Assembly (NCBI RefSeq): GCF_004000605.1
Contig: NZ_CP018911.1
Coordinates: forward strand, 496,001-560,000
Source: Glycocaulis alkaliphilus
Lineage (GTDB): Bacteria > Pseudomonadota > Alphaproteobacteria > Caulobacterales > Maricaulaceae
Length of the DNA: 64,000 bases
Reading direction: 5' to 3'
Under the pieces are notes generated by a model, which saw only the letters and a program-made list of their open reading frames with translations, was not told the DNA's origin and did not search any database. The position numbers were made by a program, and so were the translations under genes. Shown here one piece after another: positions 9,801 to 18,017 of this stretch (positions are counted from its first letter, which is position 1; each line of letters begins with the position of its first letter).

Positions 9801-9992
9801 CCCGGTGCGGGTTTTGGCAGCGCGGGCCCGCTCGACCAGATCAATCGCCGCTGCCGAAACGCGCGCGCGCGCAGCTGTGTCCAGCCCGGCCTTGGCGTTC
9901 AGCGCCCGCACCGCCTCGCTTTCAGGTGCGAATTTCAGGGCGTCAATGGCGTCCCAGTCGATACCGGAGGCGGGAGAAGATGCACCGTTCAT
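6846..9992 (-). CDS. putA: Bifunctional proline dehydrogenase / P5C dehydrogenase (copy 1)
   Basis: Oxidises proline to glutamate in two steps. The N-terminal half contains the proline dehydrogenase barrel (segments GAYWDTEVKFSQMNGW and WTTKSATDLNYLACARAML); the C-terminal half is an aldehyde dehydrogenase with ISPWNFPLAIF, GNTVVAKPAEQTP, the FTGSTEVA cofactor loop and catalytic Cys837 in GQRCSAL. The chosen ATG gives 1,048 residues, exactly as in copy 2; the open frame extends 150 codons further upstream but that part reads across the divergent glycosyltransferase gene. No ribbon-helix-helix domain is present, so it should not act as its own repressor. Confidence 0.93.
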   Translation of the reverse strand: MNGASSPASGIDWDAIDALKFAPESEAVRALNAKAGLDTAARARVSAAAIDLVERARAAKTRTGLMESFLQEFGLSNKEGLALMCLAEALLRVPDAKTADALIAEKIGSGAWGEHAWKSENWLVNASTLGLMLSGSLMDLDPAARKDPGAYFRNIAGRVGEPVIRTATRQAMRILGEQFVLGRTIGGAIKRGHAWKVPEGHFPLFSFDMLGEGARTHTDAARYHTRYLDAIAAVAKARQQGPVETVDGVSVKLSALHPRYNIFKLEALWRELYPKVLEQAQAAKAADIGFCLDAEESDRLVLQLMILERLAHEPSLAGWNGLGLALQAYQKRAYAVIGKLAELGRKSGRRLMVRLVKGAYWDTEVKFSQMNGWPDFPVWTTKSATDLNYLACARAMLGEPDTIYPQFATHNAHSLCAVREIAAELGNGAYEFQRLHGMGEPLYLAAASAFALRPVRVYAPVGSHEDLLPYLVRRLLENGANTSFVHSFLDPDVPAADVARGPFEGADSMDRHPFIPAPPRLYGPHRENAAGTDLSQKDVRDMLAEAQTRFDKAMPHACGPVISGKVKTGTERGQASPADSSVIVSKITEADEAMVDAAFTAAHKAFDGWDRQGGAARAAILRKLADALEGETGRFMAILTREAGKTLNDGVAEVREAVDFLRYYAAEAETKFSHADRLPGPAGETNHMELAGKGVFACISPWNFPLAIFTGQIAAALAAGNTVVAKPAEQTPLVAFEAVKLFQKAGLPKDVLQLVPGDGKVGALMTGHPLLAGVAFTGSTEVARIINRTLASREGAILPLIAETGGLNAMFVDTSALKEQVVDDAILSAFGSAGQRCSALRILFLPRETSDGLIEALKGAMDALALGDPADPATDVGPVIDDEALAMLTAHAERMERDATILHRAPLSDELKAQGHYFAPLLVELPSLDVADREVFGPILHVIRYKRADLPKLAAQLAGKGYGLTLGVHSRLQRFLDSVREAVPAGNTYVNRNMTGAVVGVQPFGGEGLSGTGPKAGGPHYLYRFAAERVVTINIAAQGGDPELLNLG

Positions 9993-10033
9993 TGTCGATC
10001 CGTGTTCCAGGCCAGAGCTGGGCCGACATTGCC

Positions 10034-10113
10034 CACAACGCGAACGGGCAGGCAAGGCCACAGCACCGTTACCCTTCGCTTGGGCGGAAAAACACGTTAT
10101 GAGCACCGGCCCG
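10034..10113. promoter_or_regulatory. Highly conserved putA / glycosyltransferase divergent spacer (copy 1)
   Basis: About 80 bases between the divergent starts of putA and the glycosyltransferase differ from copy 2 (52,385-52,463) at only a handful of positions, whereas neighbouring coding DNA differs at about one base in six. Complementary CGAACGGG and CCCTTCG segments could pair. It probably contains promoters or a shared operator; no precise -35/-10 pair could be fixed. Confidence 0.45.
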
Positions 10114-10166
10114 GCATCCTGCCGGTAGCCCGAACAGGCTTGCGGCATTCGAGAAGAGGCTGGGAC

Positions 10167-11258
10167 ATGGACAACACGCCGCTGCGCATACTGCTGGTGA
10201 CAGACGCCTGGGAGCCGCAGGTCAATGGCGTGGTGCGTACCCTGTCGCGCACGGTCGATGAATGCCGCGCCATGGGCCATGAGGTGGAGGTCATCCATCC
10301 GGGCCTTGGCTTCAAGACCATCCCCCTGCCGACCTATCCCGACATCAAGCTGGCGCTGGGCGCGCGTGAGGACCTGGAAGCGCGTTTCCGCGCCTTCGAG
10401 CCGGAAGCGATCCATATCTCCACCGAAGGCACGCTGGGCCATGTTGCCCGGCGCATCTGCCTGTCATGGAAGCTGCCCTTCACGACCAGCTACCACACCC
10501 AGTTTCCCGAATATGTGCATGCGCGCTTCCCCTTTATTCCGCTGGCGGCGGGCTATGCCTTCATGCGCCGCTTCCACAATGCGGGTAACGGCATCATGGT
10601 CGCCACCGAGACGATGCGGGCCGGGCTCGTCAAGCGCGGCTTCAACAATCTCGTCCCGTGGTCTCGCGGGGTGGACACAGACCAGTTCCGCCCGGACCTG
10701 CGCGGCATTGATGGCGGGGTCTATAAGGACCTGCCAAAGCCCGTCTTTGCCTATGTCGGCCGGGTCGCGGTGGAAAAGAATATCGAGGCTTTCCTCAAGC
10801 TCGACCTGCCCGGCTCCAAGGTTGTCGTCGGGCCGGGCCCGCAGCTCGAAGAACTCAAACGCAAATACAAGGACGTCCACTTCACCGGCGGCAAGTCGGG
10901 CGAGGAGCTGGCCCGCCATTTTGCGGACGCCGATGTGTTCGTCTTCCCCAGCTTCACCGACACGTTCGGGCTGGTAATCCTCGAAGCGATGGCTTGCGGC
11001 ACGCCGGTGGCGGCGTTTGTTGCGCCGGGTCCGCGCGACATCATCCCCGGCTCCAATGCCGGTGTGGTGTCAGACGATCTGCGCGAAGCCTGCCTGCAGG
11101 CGCTGGAGCTGAACCGCGAGGATGCGCGCGCCTTCGCCGAGCAGAACTCCTGGCGCGCCTGTACCGAGCAGTTCGTCGCCAATCTCAAACCCCAGCCCCG
11201 CCCGGAGCGCAAACGCTTCTGGAAGCGGTTGCGGCGCCTGCGGCGGAACAAGGGTTAG
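10167..11258 (+). CDS. GT4-family glycosyltransferase (copy 1)
   Basis: 363-residue GT-B fold glycosyltransferase. The N-terminus LLVTDAWEPQVNGVVRTL binds acceptor and the C-terminal FTDTFGLVILEAMACGTP contains the E-x7-E nucleotide-sugar motif typical of GT4 enzymes. The overall pattern resembles alphaproteobacterial mannosyl- or glucuronosyl-transferases that act on diacylglycerol or phospholipids; that substrate is inference. The ATG chosen is matched in copy 2, giving the same length. The C-terminus is basic (RKRFWKRLRRLRRNKG), suiting membrane association. Confidence 0.8.
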   Translation: MDNTPLRILLVTDAWEPQVNGVVRTLSRTVDECRAMGHEVEVIHPGLGFKTIPLPTYPDIKLALGAREDLEARFRAFEPEAIHISTEGTLGHVARRICLSWKLPFTTSYHTQFPEYVHARFPFIPLAAGYAFMRRFHNAGNGIMVATETMRAGLVKRGFNNLVPWSRGVDTDQFRPDLRGIDGGVYKDLPKPVFAYVGRVAVEKNIEAFLKLDLPGSKVVVGPGPQLEELKRKYKDVHFTGGKSGEELARHFADADVFVFPSFTDTFGLVILEAMACGTPVAAFVAPGPRDIIPGSNAGVVSDDLREACLQALELNREDARAFAEQNSWRACTEQFVANLKPQPRPERKRFWKRLRRLRRNKG

Positions 11259-11274
11259 CGTTACCGCGCTGAAC

Positions 11275-11353
11275 CCCCGGACGCGAAGCGATCCGGGGCC
11301 TCTCTCAGGACTATCCGGCAGCAGGTCCCGGCTCTCGCAAGCTCGGCCGGGAT
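11275..11353. repeat. Twin GC hairpins between convergent genes (copy 1 only)
   Basis: Two successive inverted repeats, one with CCCCGGA / TCCGGGG arms (11,276-11,300) and one with CCCGGC / GCCGGG arms (about 11,328-11,352), fill the gap between the glycosyltransferase and the ribD-like gene. They look like the short intergenic palindromic repeats common in this bacterial group and may end transcription from both sides. In copy 2 the corresponding place holds a toxin-antitoxin operon instead. Confidence 0.55.
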
Positions 11354-11379
11354 TTCAGATTTTGCCGGACGCAATATCG

Positions 11380-11967
11380 CTAACGCGCCACCCTCACCCG
11401 CGTCATCCCTTCGCGGCCAAGGCGCTGGATCGCCTGATCCACGCTTTCATCCGGCCCCGGCACCAGATCGGCATCGAAGATATTGGCCCGGCGGTCCTGC
11501 AATACTAGCGGCAGGCCGGTGCGCACGCGGGTGAAAAAGCCGGCATTGAGCGTATCGCCTGCCTCCTGCCGGACGCCTTCGATCACTTGAATGCCTGCCT
11601 CGCGCAGCATGGCCACGCCGCGTCCCGATACGCGCGGATCAGGATCACCCGACGCGATGAGCACGCGCGCCACGCCTGCCCGGATGAGCGCGTCTGCGCA
11701 GGGCGGCGTCTGGCCATAGTGGGAGCAGGGCTCCAGCGTGACATAGACATCGGCGCCGCGCGCGGCCTCTCCCGCACTCTCCAGCGCCTGCGCCTCGGCA
11801 TGCGGGCGTCCGCCCGGCGCGGTGACGGCAATGGCGATCACCTGGCCATTTTTTGCGATGACGCAGCCGACAGAAGGGTTGGGCGCGGTGCTTCCCAGCC
11901 CGGAAAAGGCCAGCGCCAGCGCCGCGTCCATGAAGCGCAGATCGGAAGGGGTCAGCCCTTCGGGCAT
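11380..11967 (-). CDS. ribD: RibD-type pyrimidine deaminase with vestigial reductase domain (copy 1)
   Basis: The N-terminal part is a riboflavin-pathway deaminase: HAEAQAL and the zinc ligands of PCSHYGQTPPC are intact, and [12 protein letters not shown] is the usual start of the fold. Full RibD has about 360 residues with an NADPH reductase domain; this protein stops at 195. After [13 protein letters not shown] only about 40 residues remain, resembling the edges of the reductase domain but lacking its core. The identical length in copy 2 shows this is a stable form. The reductase step would need another gene. It overlaps gpmA by 16 bases. Confidence 0.8.
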   Translation of the reverse strand: MPEGLTPSDLRFMDAALALAFSGLGSTAPNPSVGCVIAKNGQVIAIAVTAPGGRPHAEAQALESAGEAARGADVYVTLEPCSHYGQTPPCADALIRAGVARVLIASGDPDPRVSGRGVAMLREAGIQVIEGVRQEAGDTLNAGFFTRVRTGLPLVLQDRRANIFDADLVPGPDESVDQAIQRLGREGMTRVRVAR

Positions 11968-12677
11968 GGGGGCAGGGCCTCGGCGCGGTCTTCATCGAGA
12001 TAGTGCGCCTCGACGGGGCGCAGCCCATCCAGCTCGATCAGCAGCGGATTGCCGGTTGGCACCTCCACTTTCAGGATGTCGTCATTGCTGACCTGGAAGA
12101 GGATTTTGACCAGCGCGCGCAGCGAATTGCCATGGGCTGAAATGAGCACGCTCTCGCCGCCATTGAGGCGCGGCGCCACCAGCGCACGGAAACACTCATC
12201 AACGCGGGAAAGCGTATCTTTCAGGCTTTCGGTGCCGGGCAGGGCAGCCGGGTCGAGATGGGCATAGCGCTCATCGTGCGAGGGATGGCGCGGATCGGAC
12301 GGATCCAGCGGCGGCGGCGGAATGTCGAAGGAGCGCCGCCAGACCAGCACCTGGTCCTCGCCATGGGCGGCCACGGTCTCGGCCTTGTTCAGCCCGGTCA
12401 GCGCCCCGTAATGGCGCTCATTGAGCCGCCAGTCCGGCATCATCGGGATCCACAGCCGGTCCAGCGTATCAAGCCCCAGCTGGGCGGTACGGATGGCGCG
12501 GCGCATATAGCTGGTAAAGGCGATGTCGGGGGCGAAGCCCGCCTCTTTCATCAGCGTGCCGCCCCGGCGGGCCTCGGCTTCGCCGCGTTCCGTCAGGTCC
12601 ACATCCACCCAGCCGGTAAAGCGGTTTTCCAGATTCCACTGGCTCTGGCCGTGGCGGGTGAGGACTAGGCGGGGCAT
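11952..12677 (-). CDS. gpmA: 2,3-bisphosphoglycerate-dependent phosphoglycerate mutase (copy 1)
   Basis: Interconverts 3- and 2-phosphoglycerate in glycolysis and gluconeogenesis. The catalytic RHGQSQWN lies at the N-terminus, with [15 protein letters not shown], the Glu of [11 protein letters not shown], and [10 protein letters not shown] carrying the second histidine. The ATG used gives 241 residues in both copies and has GGAG seven bases upstream; an ATG five codons earlier is less well supported. The gene precedes and overlaps the ribD-like gene, so the two are co-transcribed. Confidence 0.92.
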   Translation of the reverse strand: MPRLVLTRHGQSQWNLENRFTGWVDVDLTERGEAEARRGGTLMKEAGFAPDIAFTSYMRRAIRTAQLGLDTLDRLWIPMMPDWRLNERHYGALTGLNKAETVAAHGEDQVLVWRRSFDIPPPPLDPSDPRHPSHDERYAHLDPAALPGTESLKDTLSRVDECFRALVAPRLNGGESVLISAHGNSLRALVKILFQVSNDDILKVEVPTGNPLLIELDGLRPVEAHYLDEDRAEALPPCPKG

Positions 12678-12935
12678 CGCGAACTCCAGCATGCAGACGG
12701 TTCCGTATCGGAACCGGGCAATAGCGCGCGCAGCCCCGTTTTACCACTCCCGTAGCGCCGCATCGGCAAAAAAGACACACATCGCGCCCAAACCGGGCGG
12801 GTCTTTCCGGCGCGCTCTTTGCATCACCGGGGGGCAGGGGCAGAGTGTCCGGCTAGAAGGAGGCCATCATCGTAAGATGGCGGTTTGTAGGAGGCGCTGG
12901 CGAACGGCGTCCGGCAGAGTGCAAGGGGTGTTGGG

Positions 12936-13163
12936 ATGATCCGGCAGGTTGTTACCCCCGCAAACGGGGATGAGGCCGCGCTGCTCGACCGGCTGGTGGC
13001 CATCTTCACCGAGGAGCTGGCGGCGCGAACCTCCGAATGCATGTTCTACATGACAGAACCGGGCGGCCAGGCCAGCGCACGCATCATCGAGACAGAGACC
13101 CAGGAAACGCTGGACCGTTTCCTCTCCTTCGTCGCCACCCAGATCGGCAATCACGCCTTCTGA
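12936..13163 (+). CDS. Conserved 75-residue protein of unknown function (copy 1)
   Basis: I do not recognise the family. The protein is small and acidic, starts [20 protein letters not shown], contains one Cys (SECMFYM) and ends in GNHAF. It is kept at the same length and with high identity in copy 2 (55,949-56,176), including [20 protein letters not shown] and [14 protein letters not shown], so it is a real gene. No signal peptide or membrane segment is evident. It sits alone between divergent gpmA and kdsD. Confidence 0.7.
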   Translation: MIRQVVTPANGDEAALLDRLVAIFTEELAARTSECMFYMTEPGGQASARIIETETQETLDRFLSFVATQIGNHAF

Positions 13164-13277
13164 ACTGGCCAGCACGAAACAGCGCTGCTAAAGCCTCAAG
13201 CCAAGTGAAACCCCTCGGCCCGGCGTCTTTGCACCCGGTGCAGGCCGTGGGCTGTGATTGAGGTCGACCCCTTTTCC

Positions 13278-14276
13278 ATGTCTGAACCTGAAAGCCTGAA
13301 CCGCCCCTCTGCCCGGATAGACACGGCGCGTATCCTTGATGCCATGCGCCGGACCGCGCGTATCGAGCGCGAGGGGCTGGCCGCCCTGGAAGATGCCTTC
13401 GATGAGCGCGCTGTTGGCGTGGTCAGCCTGCTGGCCACGCTGAAAGGCCGGCTCATCTGTGCAGGTGTCGGCAAGTCGGGCCATGTCGCGCGCAAGATCG
13501 CTGCAACCCTCGCCTCTACCGGCACGCCGGCCCAATATGTCCACCCGGCCGAGGCCAGCCATGGTGATCTGGGCATGATCACGTCCAGCGATGCGGTGCT
13601 GGCCCTGTCCAAATCCGGCGAGACACGCGAGCTGGGCGATCTGAGCGCCTATTGCCGCCGCTTCGGCGTGCCGCTGATTGCACTCACGGCGGGCAAGGAC
13701 AGCACGCTGGCCAAGGCGAGCGATCATCTCCTGCTCATTCCTGATGCGCCCGAAGCCGCCGCGGAGACGCGCGCGCCGACCACCTCCACCACGCTGATGA
13801 TGGCCTATGGCGATGCGCTCGCCGTGGCGCTGATCGAGGCGCGTGGCTTTACGGCGGCTGATTTTGCCACCTTCCATCCCGGCGGCACGCTGGGCGCAGC
13901 CTTCCTCAAGGCAGGTGATCTGATGCATGATGACATGCCGCTGGCCGAAGAAGGCACGCTGATGGCCGACGCGCTGATCGTGATGAGCGCCAAGGGGTTT
14001 GGCTGTGTCGGCATTACGCGCGGCGGCAAGCTGACCGGCATCATTACCGACGGTGACTTACGCCGCCATATGAGCCCGGACCTCACTGCTTCGCCGGTCG
14101 AGACGATCATGACGGCCAATCCCAAAAGCGTCCGGCCCGGCGATCTTGCTGCCGATGCGCTGCGCCTGATGACGGCGGGAACGCACAAAATCCTGTCCGT
14201 GTTTGTCTGTGATGAAACCGGCAAGCCGCTCGGCCTGTTGCACATTCATGATCTATTGCGTGCCGGTCTCAGCTAG
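13278..14276 (+). CDS. kdsD: D-arabinose 5-phosphate isomerase, KpsF/GutQ family (copy 1)
   Basis: Converts ribulose 5-phosphate to arabinose 5-phosphate, the first step to KDO for lipopolysaccharide. An N-terminal SIS sugar-isomerase domain contains GVGKSGHVARKIAATLASTG and LSKSGETREL; two CBS domains follow in the C-terminal third (DLMHDDMPL onward and MTANPKSV onward). The ATG used gives 332 residues in both copies. An upstream GTG would add eight residues that are not conserved. Confidence 0.9.
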   Translation: MSEPESLNRPSARIDTARILDAMRRTARIEREGLAALEDAFDERAVGVVSLLATLKGRLICAGVGKSGHVARKIAATLASTGTPAQYVHPAEASHGDLGMITSSDAVLALSKSGETRELGDLSAYCRRFGVPLIALTAGKDSTLAKASDHLLLIPDAPEAAAETRAPTTSTTLMMAYGDALAVALIEARGFTAADFATFHPGGTLGAAFLKAGDLMHDDMPLAEEGTLMADALIVMSAKGFGCVGITRGGKLTGIITDGDLRRHMSPDLTASPVETIMTANPKSVRPGDLAADALRLMTAGTHKILSVFVCDETGKPLGLLHIHDLLRAGLS

Positions 14277-14326
14277 GTTGATACGCGCTCACTCCGGACC
14301 GGACCTGACCCCCCAAAGAGGCACAC

Positions 14327-15853
14327 ATGACCGATAGCCAGCGCCCCGCCGCCGACATCCCGCCCAATAGCTGGGAGTTTGAAACCCGCCCGCTCATCAA
14401 GCCGACCGGGTTTCGCGAATACGATGCGCGCTGGTGGTTCGGTCATCCGGGGTCTGACAAGGCACCGGAGCTCAATCTTTACGGTGTGCAGGCGCTGGGA
14501 CTGGGACTTGGCACGCTGATGCACGAGCTGGGCGTCGCGCCGCATATCGTGACGGGCCATGATTTCCGCAGCTATTCGCTTTCGGTGAAACAGGCGCTGG
14601 AAGTGGGCCTGATGCAGGCCGGTGTGACGGTGCATGATATTGGCCTGGCGCTGTCGCCCATGGCCTATTTTGCGCAGTTCGATCTGGATATTCCCGCCGT
14701 TGCCATGGTCACGGCCAGCCACAACTCCAATGGCTGGACCGGCGTGAAGATGGGCGTGGAACGTCCGCTGACCTTCGGGCCGGACGAGATGAGCCGGCTG
14801 AAAACCATCGTTCTTGAGGGGCTAGGCAAGGCGCGCGCTGGCGGCGGTTATGTGCGCGCCGATGGCGTACGCGAGCGCTATATCGCCGATCTGGTGGGCG
14901 GGTTCAAAGCAAAGCGAAAGCTGAAAGTGGTCGCCGCCTGCGGCAATGGCACGGCTGGCGCGTTTGCCCCGCAGGCGCTCGAAGCCATGGGCGTGGAGGT
15001 GGTCGCGCTGAACTGCGATCTCGATCACACCTTCCCGAACTACAACCCGAACCCTGAAGACATGAAGATGCTGCACGCGCTGGCCGAGGCGGTGCGCGAG
15101 CACAAGGCCGATGTCGGCCTTGCCTTCGATGGTGACGGGGACCGGTGCGGCGTGGTCGATAATGAGGGCGAGGAGATTTTCGCCGACAAGGTTGGCCTGA
15201 TGCTGGCGCGTGATCTCTCCGCTGAGCACAAGGGCGCCACTTTCGTGGTCGATGTGAAATCGACCGGGCTTTACGCCACCGATCCGGTGCTGAAAGCCAA
15301 TGGCGCGAAGACCGATTACTTCAAGACCGGCCATTCCTATATCAAGCGCCGCTCCCACAAGCTGGGCGCGCTGGCGGGCTTTGAGAAGTCCGGCCATTTC
15401 TTCCTGCAGCCGCCCGTCGGCAAGGGCTATGATTGCGGGCTGACGGCGGCGCGCTGCGTCATCGCCATGCTGGACAATAATCCGGATAGCTCGATGGCCG
15501 ATCTCAAGCGCGCTCTTCCCGTCAGCTATGGCTCGCCCACCATGTCGCCCGCCTGCGCGGACGAGGTGAAATACGACGTGGTGGAACGGATCATCGCCAG
15601 CTTTGAAGACAAGAAGGCGAAGCGTGAAAAGGTCGCGGGCCGCGCAATCGTGGACGTGAACACGGTCAATGGCGTGCGCTTCACCTTTGCCGATGGGGCC
15701 TGGGGGCTGATCCGGGCCTCCTCCAACACGCCCAACCTGGTCGTGGTGGTGGAAAGCCTCGCCTCCAAAGAAGATGTCAGCGCGATCTTCGCCGCGATCA
15801 AGCAGGAGCTGGCGAAATATCCTGAAGTCGGCGCGTTCGATCAGGAAATCTGA
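14327..15853 (+). CDS. Phosphomannomutase / phosphoglucomutase (copy 1)
   Basis: Moves phosphate between C6 and C1 of hexose phosphates, feeding nucleotide-sugar synthesis. The phosphoserine is Ser131 in [11 protein letters not shown], the metal-binding loop DGDGDR is at 268-273, and the C-terminal phosphate loop RASSNTPNL is present. The 508-residue length fits the bacterial PMM/PGM family. It follows kdsD by 50 bases and precedes rfbB by 23, so the three likely form one operon. Substrate preference (mannose or glucose) cannot be read from sequence. Confidence 0.9.
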   Translation: MTDSQRPAADIPPNSWEFETRPLIKPTGFREYDARWWFGHPGSDKAPELNLYGVQALGLGLGTLMHELGVAPHIVTGHDFRSYSLSVKQALEVGLMQAGVTVHDIGLALSPMAYFAQFDLDIPAVAMVTASHNSNGWTGVKMGVERPLTFGPDEMSRLKTIVLEGLGKARAGGGYVRADGVRERYIADLVGGFKAKRKLKVVAACGNGTAGAFAPQALEAMGVEVVALNCDLDHTFPNYNPNPEDMKMLHALAEAVREHKADVGLAFDGDGDRCGVVDNEGEEIFADKVGLMLARDLSAEHKGATFVVDVKSTGLYATDPVLKANGAKTDYFKTGHSYIKRRSHKLGALAGFEKSGHFFLQPPVGKGYDCGLTAARCVIAMLDNNPDSSMADLKRALPVSYGSPTMSPACADEVKYDVVERIIASFEDKKAKREKVAGRAIVDVNTVNGVRFTFADGAWGLIRASSNTPNLVVVVESLASKEDVSAIFAAIKQELAKYPEVGAFDQEI

Positions 15854-15876
15854 ACGCGGGGGAGCCGGGCAGGGCG

Positions 15877-16923
15877 ATGACAATACTGGTCACAGGCGGG
15901 GCGGGATTTATCGGCTCGGCGGTTGTCCGCCTGGCGGTGTCGCGCGGCCTGTCCGTGGTCAATCTCGATGCGCTGACCTATGCGGCCTCGCTGGAGAATG
16001 TGGCGTCTGTGGCCACCTCCCCGCTCTACGCCTTCGAGCACGCAGACATACGCGACCGGGCTGCATTGGAGCGGATTTTTAACGCCCACCAGCCCGATGC
16101 CGTCATGCATCTGGCGGCTGAAAGCCATGTCGACCGCTCCATTGATGGCCCGGCTGACTTCATCGAGACCAATATCAACGGCACGTTCAACCTGCTCGAA
16201 GCGGCGCGCAAATACTGGGCGGGCAAGGGCAGGCCGGAAGCTTTCCGCGTCCACCACATCTCCACTGACGAGGTGTATGGCTCCCTGCCCGCCGATCCGT
16301 CAGTGAAGTTTACCGAAGAGACGCGCTACGATCCGCGCTCGCCCTATTCAGCCTCCAAGGCGGCGGCCGACCATCTGGTGCGCGCCTGGCATGAGACCTA
16401 TGGCCTGCCGGTTGTGCTGACCAACTGCTCGAACAATTACGGGCCCTATCATTTTCCCGAAAAACTGATCCCGCTGATGATCATCAAGGCGCTCGCGGGC
16501 GAGACCTTGCCGGTCTATGGCGATGGCTCCAATGTGCGCGACTGGCTCTATGTCGAAGACCATGCCGACGCGCTGCTGACCGTGCTGCAGGCGGGCGCTG
16601 TGGGCCGCGCCTACAATATCGGGGGCAATAGCGAGCGCACCAATCTGGAGCTGGTGACGGCCCTGTGCGCGGTGCTGGATGAGCTGCGTCCTTCAACGCA
16701 GCCCTATGCCAGCCTTATCCGCTTTGTCGAGGACCGGCCCGGCCATGATGCCCGCTACGCGATTGATGCCAGCCGCATAGCCGGCGAGCTGGGCTGGCGC
16801 CCCTCTGTGACGCTTGAAGAGGGTCTGCGCCGCACGGTGCAATGGTATCTGGACAATGAGCGCTGGTGGCGGCCTCTGCTGGCGCGCAAGGGCGCAGGCG
16901 ACAGGCTCGGCACGAAGGTCTGA
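15877..16923 (+). CDS. rfbB: dTDP-glucose 4,6-dehydratase (copy 1)
   Basis: Makes dTDP-4-keto-6-deoxyglucose, the branch point for deoxysugars. GGAGFIGS at residues 7-14 binds NAD, the catalytic Thr-Asp-Glu is at 130-132 ([11 protein letters not shown]), and Tyr157/Lys161 form the YxxxK pair. The 348-residue length is typical. It is followed by rfbA and a sugar aminotransferase, but not by rfbC or rfbD, suggesting an amino-deoxysugar rather than rhamnose as end product (inference). Confidence 0.93.
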   Translation: MTILVTGGAGFIGSAVVRLAVSRGLSVVNLDALTYAASLENVASVATSPLYAFEHADIRDRAALERIFNAHQPDAVMHLAAESHVDRSIDGPADFIETNINGTFNLLEAARKYWAGKGRPEAFRVHHISTDEVYGSLPADPSVKFTEETRYDPRSPYSASKAAADHLVRAWHETYGLPVVLTNCSNNYGPYHFPEKLIPLMIIKALAGETLPVYGDGSNVRDWLYVEDHADALLTVLQAGAVGRAYNIGGNSERTNLELVTALCAVLDELRPSTQPYASLIRFVEDRPGHDARYAIDASRIAGELGWRPSVTLEEGLRRTVQWYLDNERWWRPLLARKGAGDRLGTKV

Positions 16924-17002
16924 CCCGCGCGGCGCGCATTGACGTCCGGCAGCACGCGCCGGATACAGGGGGCCGGATGGATCGCACTGCGGGAAAATGG
17001 CC

Positions 17003-17884
17003 GTGACAGCACGCAAGGGTATCATTCTGGCAGGCGGGTCGGGCTCGCGGCTTTATCCGGTCACGGCTGTGGTCTCAAAACAGCTCCTGCCGATCTACGA
17101 CAAGCCGATGATCTATTATCCGCTGTCGGTGCTGATGATGACGGGCGTGCGCGAGATCGCCATCATCACCACGCCGCACGATCAGGCTCTGTTTCAGGCG
17201 CTGCTGGGTGATGGCAGTCAGTGGGGCATATCGCTGAGCTATATCGCCCAGCCATCGCCTGACGGGCTGGCACAGGCCTATCTGCTGGCGGAGGATTTTC
17301 TGGCCGGTGCGCCATCGGTGATGGTGCTGGGCGACAATATCTTCTTTGGCCAGGGCCTGCGCGAGATGCTGCGTTCGGCGGATGCGCGTCCATCAGGCGG
17401 GACGGTGTTCGGATACGAGGTTGCCGACCCTCAACGCTATGGCGTTCTGGCTTTCGATGATGAGGGCCGTGCAACGCACATCGTCGAAAAGCCTGAAACG
17501 CCGCCTTCCGAGTTTGCCGTTACCGGGCTCTACTTCCTCGACGGAAACGCCCCGGCGCGCGCCCGCAAGGTCACGCCGTCCGGGCGCGGCGAGCTGGAGA
17601 TTACCTGCCTGTTGCAGATGTATCTCGATGCAGGCGAGCTGGAGGTGGAAACCATGGGCGCAGGCTATGCGTGGCTGGATACCGGCACGCCCGACAGCTT
17701 GCTGGAAGCAGCCGATTTCGTCTCTACGCTGGAACGCCGGCAAGGCTCCAAGATTGCCTGCCCGGAAGAGATCGCATTTCGGCAGGGCTTTATCGCCCGC
17801 GAGGATTTGCGCGCGCTCGCCGATGCGATGGGTGGCGGCGCCTATGCGCTATACCTTCGACGGCTCGCTGACAGGGTGAAGTGA
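17003..17884 (+). CDS. rfbA: Glucose-1-phosphate thymidylyltransferase (copy 1)
   Basis: Couples dTTP and glucose 1-phosphate to dTDP-glucose, the substrate of RfbB. The nucleotide-binding GGSGSRLYPVT, the KQLLPIYDKPMIYYPLS block and LGDNIFFGQ are present. I chose the GTG start because it lies eight bases after GGGA, exactly as in copy 2, and yields 293 residues in both; an in-frame ATG two codons upstream is the alternative. Confidence 0.93.
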   Translation: MTARKGIILAGGSGSRLYPVTAVVSKQLLPIYDKPMIYYPLSVLMMTGVREIAIITTPHDQALFQALLGDGSQWGISLSYIAQPSPDGLAQAYLLAEDFLAGAPSVMVLGDNIFFGQGLREMLRSADARPSGGTVFGYEVADPQRYGVLAFDDEGRATHIVEKPETPPSEFAVTGLYFLDGNAPARARKVTPSGRGELEITCLLQMYLDAGELEVETMGAGYAWLDTGTPDSLLEAADFVSTLERRQGSKIACPEEIAFRQGFIAREDLRALADAMGGGAYALYLRRLADRVK

Positions 17885-17919
17885 GCCTGGCCAGCCCGTG
17901 AGGGCTTGCCCGCAGACAT

Positions 17920-17937
17920 CGAAACAGATTGTGATTC
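17920..17937 (+). promoter_or_regulatory. Conserved 18-base element upstream of the sugar aminotransferase (copy 1)
   Basis: CGAAACAGATTGTGATTC is unchanged in copy 2 (60,934-60,951), although most of the surrounding rfbA-aminotransferase spacer is not alignable. It lies about 80 bases before the aminotransferase start in both and may be part of a promoter or an operator. No regulator can be named. Confidence 0.4.
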
Positions 17938-18017
17938 CCTCCTCGCGCAGGCCTGCATCATGGTCGCGCCAATCAGAACACCGCCCGATGGCGGCAATCG
18001 ATCTACAGGACCCAGTC

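Noticed and set aside
9993-10442. 150-codon N-terminal extension of putA (and a 310-codon one in copy 2)
   Set aside because: The extension lies antisense to the glycosyltransferase gene, is not part of the PutA family, and both copies have an ATG giving the same 1,048-residue protein.
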